Source: Isotricha intestinalis (lineage: Eukaryota; Ciliophora; Litostomatea; Vestibuliferida; Isotrichidae). From it: a stretch of 16,932 nt of DNA. The notes beneath the pieces are model-generated. The model worked only from the letters and a program-made list of their open reading frames with translations, did not search any database and had not been told where the DNA came from. The translations under genes were made by a program, and so were the position numbers. Below, one piece after another: positions 12,301 through 16,932 of this stretch. Within the stretch, counting starts at the first letter, position 1. The number at the start of each line of letters is the position of its first letter. The DNA is taken from NCBI GenBank assembly GCA_023807065.1, contig JAJJLU010004192.1:1-16932 (forward strand), given 5' to 3'.

Positions 12301-12888
12301 TGTTTTATCACTTTTTTCAGTTATATTAAATGGAAAAGGAAAATAAATTTTGATTTATTATTTAATGTAATTTGGTAAAAAAATATATTAGATTTTTCCA
12401 TTAATCCAATTCTATCAAATTCTAATAAGTTATTATTTTCGTTTTTTATATTTTCTTTTTGAAATTCTAAAAATGATTCATATAATATTTGGGAGGAATA
12501 ATTTATATCAATAAATTTTAAAATTTCTTCGTATTCGTTATTTGAGTTTTTTATAAAATAAATTACAAAAAGTAATTTTAATTCTGAGTTTGGAAAATTA
12601 TATATATATGATGAACATAAAAATTTATTCTTATAATGTATTTTTTCTTTTAAATTTATAAAACCAAAATTTCCATTTAAAATATTTTCTATTTCATTTT
12701 TGATTATTGAACATTTACTTTTTTCATTAAGACAAAAAATTTAAAATTTTCTGTTAAATATATATTTTTCCAGATAAATTTTTATTTTCAATTTTTACTA
12801 TTAATGCTTGAATTTCATCTCTTTTTGTATTATTATTATCTAAATCATTTTTGTTTTCTTTCTTAATATTTTTTTTAAATTTAGGCAT
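6371..12888 (-). pseudogene. TRANK1-like UvrD/Rep superfamily 1 helicase with TPR-like tail, disrupted
   Basis: Starts at ATG 12886-12888 (MPKFKKNIKK) and ends at TAA 6371-6373. UvrD motifs occur in order: Walker A GRPGTGKT (12066-12089); the LEE..QKIGRKL block (about 11330-11360); Walker B LLIDEIQD (DEIQD 11135-11149); GDTCQTI (about 11050-11075); NFRCQIPILKLAH (about 10915-10955); KGLEFEVVVIYNFF (about 10600-10640); and ELKELYVSITRAK (about 10335-10375). This set matches the TRANK1/lupus-brain-antigen type. Downstream, about 1,300 codons are helical: a TPR-like part (about 10140-9600, e.g. ENKKAFDYFFEKKN, EQAFKFFDEAQKYSNAIECL), then an unassigned Asn/Ile-rich C-terminus. In-frame TAA codons lie at 12321-12323, 11346-11348, 8557-8559, 7811-7813 and 6494-6496. 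About eleven frameshifts fall mainly in A/T runs or short tandem repeats, for example 12757-12765, 12734-12739, 11321-11326 and 10526-10535. The role is inferred to be nucleic-acid translocation. Confidence 0.75.
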
Positions 12889-13098
12889 TTTTATAATAAT
12901 AATTATTTTAATAGTAGATATATATTTTTACTTAATGATGTTTTTGTATATAATTAATTTTGACAAAGGGTTATTATAATATTTAATGAAATATTTCTAT
13001 TTTTTTATAATAGAGTTAAATAGAATTAATATAAATATTAAATTTTAAATAATTATTATTCATTAAATAAAAATTTATTTTTTTTGGTTTGATGCATT

Positions 13099-13129
13099 GG
13101 GATTGTGGATTGGGCCAATCCACAATCCC
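13099..13129. repeat. Perfect 31-base GC-rich palindrome, upstream copy
   Basis: The left arm GGGATTGTGGATTGG (13099-13113) and right arm CCAATCCACAATCCC (13115-13129) are exact reverse complements around a single G (13114). It lies 211 bases upstream of the helicase start and 266 bases upstream of the PARP-like start. Its ends resemble the palindrome at 6225-6244. With a one-base spacer it is more likely a two-fold-symmetric protein site, cruciform or element end than an RNA hairpin. Confidence 0.9.
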
Positions 13130-13328
13130 CAAATTCTAAAAAGATTTAGATAAAATAATGAAAAAATTAAATAGAAAAAATTTGTTGGTAAGAAATTAAA
13201 TATTTAATAAATAGAAGCAATAAAATATTTTATAAAGTTTATAATAATAAAAATTAAAAAGAAGAGTTTTATTCATTTAATAAAATTTAATTTATTTTAT
13301 AGTATTAACTATTAATATATTATAAAAA

Positions 13329-13391
13329 ATGAATAAGTTAACTTTTTTTCTGAATCAAGCTATAAAACAAGAATTATTTTGGAAAAAATAA
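13329..13391 (+). other. Upstream ORF of 20 codons, in frame with the PARP-like gene
   Basis: An ATG at 13329 opens MNKLTFFLNQAIKQELFWKK and stops at TAA 13389-13391, three bases before the main ATG and in the same frame. It may be a regulatory upstream ORF, or the remnant of an N-terminal extension cut off by one TAA. The N-myristoylation motif of the downstream start favours the first reading. Confidence 0.45.
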
Positions 13392-13394
13392 AAA

Positions 13395-14834
13395 ATGGGA
13401 AATATTAGTTCCAAATTATTTGAATGCATAGAAGTAACTGTAACTTTTTTATTATTACTATTAATAATAAATTTAAATGAAAAACCGAAAATTAATAAAA
13501 AAGAAGAAATTATAAATGAAAATAAAAAAAGTAAAGAATTCGTGTCAAAATTAGATGTCCCAAAAGAAATCAATAAAATTTCACAAATAATAACAACATC
13601 CATAACACAACATGATTTAGAAATTGTTCAATTAAACAATCCAAAAAAAGAAGTAGAAAGACAAAAAGAAATAGAAACAATTACAAATAATCTTTTAAAT
13701 TCAAAAATGACTCAAAGGGAATATATTGAAAATGTTTCATCTTTTGGTTCTAATGTAAAAAATTCAATTATATATGAAACATTTCATAATCCAGATAAAT
13801 TTGTAAAAAAAGAAGAAACAGAAAATTCAAAAGAAGGAAGTACTCTATTTATTGAAGGAGCTCTTTTATCTATATTAGGAAATAATGATATTACATGTGC
13901 AATTGAAAAAGAAACAAAAAATGAAAATGAAGCAAAAACAACTCTTCAATTAATTACAAGTGGTGAAGTATTTAGAAAAAAAATAAGTATTTCATCTGAT
14001 TATGGTGAAGATAGAAATGCAGAAATATTATCAAGTGAAGAAGAAAAACAAAAATTTATTGTTCAAAAGAAAAAACAATTTTCAATTGCTTTTAATTGTC
14101 CAGAAAATAAAATATTAATAACAAATTTAAGAAGTGGAACAGTTCATTATGATTTTATTATTCAAGGAAGAGAACCATCAAATAAAGAATTAGAAAAAAT
14201 AGCAAAAGATAAAGCAGTAAAAGATATAAAAATGAAAAGATTAATTGAAGGTTGTATAATAAAACCATATATGTTTGATCCAAGAGGAGATAATCAAGAT
14301 GGTGGATTGGGTATTGGACAAAAAAGAGGACCTCCTGGTAATTTACAAATATATGATCCTCCAATAGGTTACATTGGTTATGGTTTAAGAGTATTAAATA
14401 AATATGATAATGGTGATAATACTTGGTTAGATTATAATAATGTTAAGGGTGAATGGTATATTGCATATCATGGTACTCAAATTGATGCTGCTCAAGCTAT
14501 TATTAGTGGAGGATTTAGAGCTGGAAATCGTCAAGTCCATGAAGATGACAAAAATATTAATCCCTTATCTAATGCACATTATAATAAATGTGGAAAAGGA
14601 GTTTATTGTTCACCTTTTATTCATGAAACTGAAGGCTATGGCAGTGGAGTTAAGATTAAAAATAAAGAATATTATTTTACTTTTATGTGTAGAGTTAATC
14701 CATATTATGTTAGATTTTGTCAAAATCGCCCCAATTATTGGGTTGTTTCTGGTGATAATTTTACTAATAAAAATGCAAAGAAATATGATTCTGAAATAAG
14801 ACCCTATCGAATTTTATTGAAGCCAAAAAAATAA
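13395..14834 (+). CDS. Membrane-anchored protein with C-terminal YHGT/PARP-like domain
   Basis: This is the one long intact gene here: 479 codons with no interruption, stop TAA 14832-14834. MGNISSK fits the N-myristoylation rule (Gly2, Ser6). Residues 13-27 (EVTVTFLLLLLIINL) form a likely membrane segment, so the bulk probably faces the cytosol. Residues 30-120 are charged and low in complexity. Residues 140-300 are a globular region of unknown family ending in FDPRGDN. The C-terminal domain (about 317-479) runs YDPPIGYIGYGLRV, NTWLDYNN, GEWYIAYHGT (YHGT 358-361), GKGVYCSP (400-407), CRVNPYYVR, YWVV and EIRPYRILLK. It belongs to a domain family widespread in ciliates, other protists and some fungi that resembles the PARP/ADP-ribosyltransferase fold. 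His359, Tyr404 and Glu467 could form an H-Y-E triad; this is inference, and catalysis is not shown. Confidence 0.8.
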   Translation: MGNISSKLFECIEVTVTFLLLLLIINLNEKPKINKKEEIINENKKSKEFVSKLDVPKEINKISQIITTSITQHDLEIVQLNNPKKEVERQKEIETITNNLLNSKMTQREYIENVSSFGSNVKNSIIYETFHNPDKFVKKEETENSKEGSTLFIEGALLSILGNNDITCAIEKETKNENEAKTTLQLITSGEVFRKKISISSDYGEDRNAEILSSEEEKQKFIVQKKKQFSIAFNCPENKILITNLRSGTVHYDFIIQGREPSNKELEKIAKDKAVKDIKMKRLIEGCIIKPYMFDPRGDNQDGGLGIGQKRGPPGNLQIYDPPIGYIGYGLRVLNKYDNGDNTWLDYNNVKGEWYIAYHGTQIDAAQAIISGGFRAGNRQVHEDDKNINPLSNAHYNKCGKGVYCSPFIHETEGYGSGVKIKNKEYYFTFMCRVNPYYVRFCQNRPNYWVVSGDNFTNKNAKKYDSEIRPYRILLKPKK

Positions 14835-15046
14835 AACTTTATATATTATTTTATATAAATTATTAAATATCCAAATAATACTTCTTTAATTAATTTTTCA
14901 GTTATATAATATAATATTTTTCATATTATTAATCAAATTTCCCAAATAAAAAAAAGTTTGTATTTTATTGAAATAATATAAATTATTATAAAGTATATTA
15001 AATATTTTAAACATCATTAAATCAATAATATTTTAATCAAATAATT
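14835..15046. other. Spacer between two convergent genes
   Basis: About 210 bases, nearly all A/T, between the 3' ends of the PARP-like gene and the WD40 remnant. Nothing recognisable beyond A/T runs. Confidence 0.5.
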
Positions 15047-15614
15047 CTAAAATGACAATATTTTAATAGTTTTATCTCTTACAAAAGTAACAATGCAACC
15101 ATTTTTTAATTCAACAAAACCATTAATAGAAAAATCATCATTAGCATTTTTAATAATTTGAATACATTTAAAATTATCACATCTATAAATCATAATATCA
15201 TTACTTAAACAATCAAAAAAAATCCCATTCTTAATAAAAGATTTACAGCAAAACAATCAATTGATAAAGGAATTTGATGAATTAATTTTCTTTCATTTAA
15301 AGGAATTACATTTAATAAATTATTATATCAACAATAATCATATTTTCATTAATTTTATATAAAGCATTCCAACGTTCACATTTAATATCTTCAAAATATT
15401 TAATTATTTCATAATTATTTATATTCCATAATTAAGTTCCATCTAAACCAGATGATATTAATAAATTTTTGAATTTATATTTTTTTAATTATTTTTCAAA
15501 TTCAGTTGAAATTTTGATAGAAAAATGAAATTCATTAAAAAAATATTTTTTGACAAATATTTGAAATTGTCTAAATAATTTTTTGTAATTTTTGTTAACT
15601 AAAATATTAGTCAT
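15047..15614 (-). pseudogene. WD40-repeat protein remnant
   Basis: WD40 repeats form beta-propeller scaffolds for protein binding. From the ATG at 15612-15614 a frame runs through a helical N-terminus (MTNILVNKNYKKLFRQF), a TAA, LLISSGLDGT, a second TAA where a hydrophobic residue before LWNINNYEIIKYFED is expected, and KCERWNALYKINENMIIV. A shift near 15328 leads to NVIPLNERKLIHQIPLSIDCFAV. A second shift near 15240 leads to the final 69 codons: GIFFDCLSNDIMIYRCDNF, KCIQIIK, INGFVELKNGCIVTFVRDKT and IKILSF. These are three to four consecutive WD40 blades with the 'hydrophobic-DkTIKIw' ends. A whole propeller needs about seven blades, so it is short as well as broken. Confidence 0.65.
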
Positions 15615-16205
15615 TAATGATCGAGAATGTATTATCAAAATTATATTTAAATATTAGAAAATTAAATAAGAGAGAATTAAGATTTAATAATTATTGTGGA
15701 ATTTATATTTATATAATGATTTGCTCATTTTTTTTTGTGAAAAGGTCAATATATCTTTATGTCTTTTTTATTTGAAATTATACTAGAATTCATTTAATTT
15801 ATTTATTTTCTTTATCTTATATTATCTTTTGTTAGAATGAACAAAAGAGTTCATCATTCATAGTAAATATTGTTTAATTTTTTTTTAGTTGTAAAAGGAG
15901 TTTTTAATTTATTCAAATGATATTCTTTATAAAAAGGCGAGGAAGCCAAAATTTTTTTTATTTCAAATAAAGATCATATTTTTTTGGTTCTAATGGGTAT
16001 TCCACTTCTATTCCTGAAATGCAACAATCAGAAATAAATATAAATAAAGGTTCTTTTATTAACATTTGTATTTTTTTAAAGGTAAATAAATATAAAAATA
16101 AATAATAATCTCATAAAAAAAAAAAAAATAAAATATACTTATTATACCTCAAAATATCCATTATAAAAAAAAAAAATAAAAAAATTAAAAAAAATAAAAA
16201 AAAAA
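15615..16205. other. Divergent intergenic region upstream of the amidase gene
   Basis: About 590 bases with no solid gene. It holds a TATA-like string at 15928-15939 and, just before the amidase ATG, a run of A-tracts (about 16118-16205) that looks like an A-rich 5' leader. The 15958-16090 part is less A/T-biased. There the minus strand has a 35-codon frame (15958-16065, MLIKEPLFIFISDCC) and the plus strand an open stretch with NGYSTSIPEMQQSEI. Neither matches a family I recognise. Confidence 0.45.
15928..15939 (+). promoter_or_regulatory. Possible TATA box
   Basis: TATAAAAAGGCG is close to a textbook TATA element and is followed by a rare GC-richer patch (GGCGAGGAAGCC). It lies 278 bases upstream of the amidase ATG, far for a core promoter unless the leader is long. 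In DNA this AT-rich, chance occurrence is a real alternative. Confidence 0.25.
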
Positions 16206-16759
16206 ATGAAATATAAAATCCTTATAAGCATTGTCCTCCTTGTTTCAATAACAGCATACGACGAAACAAAGCAATGGACTATGCAATAAAATATGCAAAG
16301 AAGGCAAATCATGATTGTAGCAAGAATCGTTGGTCATGTAGTCCATATGGATATTTTGGGAGTGAGTTATGTAAATATAAAAGAGACAAAAATGCATTTG
16401 GTGACTGTGCAAATTTTGTAAGTCAATGTTTGATAGCAGGAGGAATGGAATTTTCTAGATGTGAAGTAAGAAGTTGTGGTGTAATTCTCGGAGCAAATTC
16501 ACTTGGAAAATGTTTGAAAAATAAATATAAGTGGAAAAGCGAATGTGGAAAACAATTACCTCCTCCTGATTATATTGAAAAAGGAGATGTAGTTATTTTA
16601 CATGAGGGAAGATGCAACTCTGATAAAAATCATGCTATGATTGTTACTTCTGGAGGAAAAAATGCTTTGGTTACTGGACATTCTCCTCCTGCTTATAATG
16701 TTGCTTATACTTCTTATAGAAAAAAACAATATTTTGAATGGATTCATTTTACAGGGTAA
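16206..16759 (+). pseudogene. Secreted bacterial-type amidase (Amidase_6-like), one-base frameshift
   Basis: The ATG at 16206 opens a textbook signal peptide, MKYKILISIVLLVSITA, with likely cleavage before Tyr-Asp. The frame then fails at about 16262. One base over, the frame reads RNKAMDYAIKYAKKAN and runs to TAA 16757-16759. Family members typically begin the mature domain with Y-[DN]-R-x-x-A-v-x-Y-A, which is restored if one C is missing from a CC pair at 16262. The domain has FGDCANFVSQCLIAGGM with the probable catalytic Cys (codon 45 counted from 16274), GDVVIL, NHAMIV with the probable catalytic His (codon 120) and VTGHSPP. This is the putative amidase family with a papain/NlpC-like active site, mostly bacterial. 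Many extra cysteines suit a secreted, disulphide-bonded protein. It may be a functional gene with an assembly error or a very young pseudogene. Confidence 0.75.
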
Positions 16760-16932
16760 TAGGTTTATGAACTAATTTTTTTTTTTATATGGTTTTAATA
16801 TTAGGAAATTTAGAATTTTTTTATTTATTTGTTTTTTAGAGATATTGTGAAAGAAATCAATATTATATTTTTTTAATTCTTTTAATATTATTATGAAATG
16901 AGATATATTTATATAAATCATTAATCCAATAT
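16760..16932. other. 3' flank of the amidase gene
   Basis: TAA at 16757-16759 is followed at once by TAG, then A/T-rich sequence with T-tracts to the edge. No further gene is seen. Confidence 0.5.

Larger units (their letters stand above)
12889..13394. other. Divergent intergenic region between the helicase and PARP-like genes
   Basis: About 500 bases holding the upstream regions of two divergent genes. It is nearly all A/T apart from the palindrome at 13099-13129. A short upstream ORF sits at 13329-13391. No clear TATA box can be singled out in such AT-rich sequence. Confidence 0.55.

Noticed and set aside
6371..12888. Short introns as the cause of the frame changes
   Set aside because: No GT...AG pairs fall at the breaks; most changes are one or two bases in A/T runs or tandem repeats.
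14440..14799. Second plus-strand 119-codon frame inside the PARP-like gene
   Set aside because: It overlaps the conserved YHGT domain in another frame and has a Leu/Ile/Met-rich composition without motifs.
15837..15854. Inverted repeat ATGAAC/GTTCAT with a 6-base loop
   Set aside because: Six-base arms are expected by chance in this much AT-rich sequence, and there is no supporting context.

Overview
The window looks like nuclear DNA of a very AT-rich microbial eukaryote. No bacterial gene layout, rRNA, tRNA or CRISPR is visible. The gene families are eukaryotic: RBR ubiquitin ligase, ESF1 ribosome-biogenesis factor, FHA protein, a TRANK1-like UvrD helicase with a long TPR-like tail, a YHGT/PARP-like protein, and WD40. 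Several of these are expanded in ciliates and other protists and in some early-branching fungi, so the species cannot be fixed from this window. The two cleanest genes end at TAA followed quickly by more stops, which fits TAA as a normal terminator. No convincing spliceosomal introns were seen.

Layout from left to right. (1) 1-210, minus: the N-terminus of a trypsin-like peptidase running off the edge. (2) about 472-2922: old gene remains, namely an unidentified fragment, a decayed ESF1 copy (minus) and a decayed RBR E3 ligase (plus). (3) 3182-5939, plus: a long FHA-domain protein, readable end to end but broken by three in-frame TAA codons and about four frameshifts. (4) 6371-12888, minus: a roughly 2,170-codon TRANK1-like helicase with recognisable UvrD motifs in order, broken by five in-frame TAA codons and about eleven frameshifts. 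It is bracketed by two related GC-rich palindromes at 6225-6244 and 13099-13129. (5) 13395-14834, plus: the one long intact gene, a predicted N-myristoylated, membrane-anchored protein with a PARP-like YHGT domain. (6) 15047-15614, minus: a WD40 remnant. (7) 16206-16759, plus: a secreted bacterial-type amidase whose signal peptide and catalytic domain are split by one missing base.

The genes do not form an evident pathway. What links them is graded decay: the left end has lost conserved catalytic residues, the middle loci keep nearly all motifs but are broken mostly at homopolymers and short tandem repeats, and two genes are intact or one base from intact. Some breaks could be uncorrected assembly indels, but the lost RBR catalytic cysteine and the scattered TAA codons are not explained that way. 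A second shared signal is a 5'-to-3' change in synonymous codons, from A-ending to T-ending, in three unrelated genes. No complete new system can be claimed. The best leads are the palindrome-bracketed helicase locus, the codon gradient and the myristoyl/TM/PARP-like architecture.
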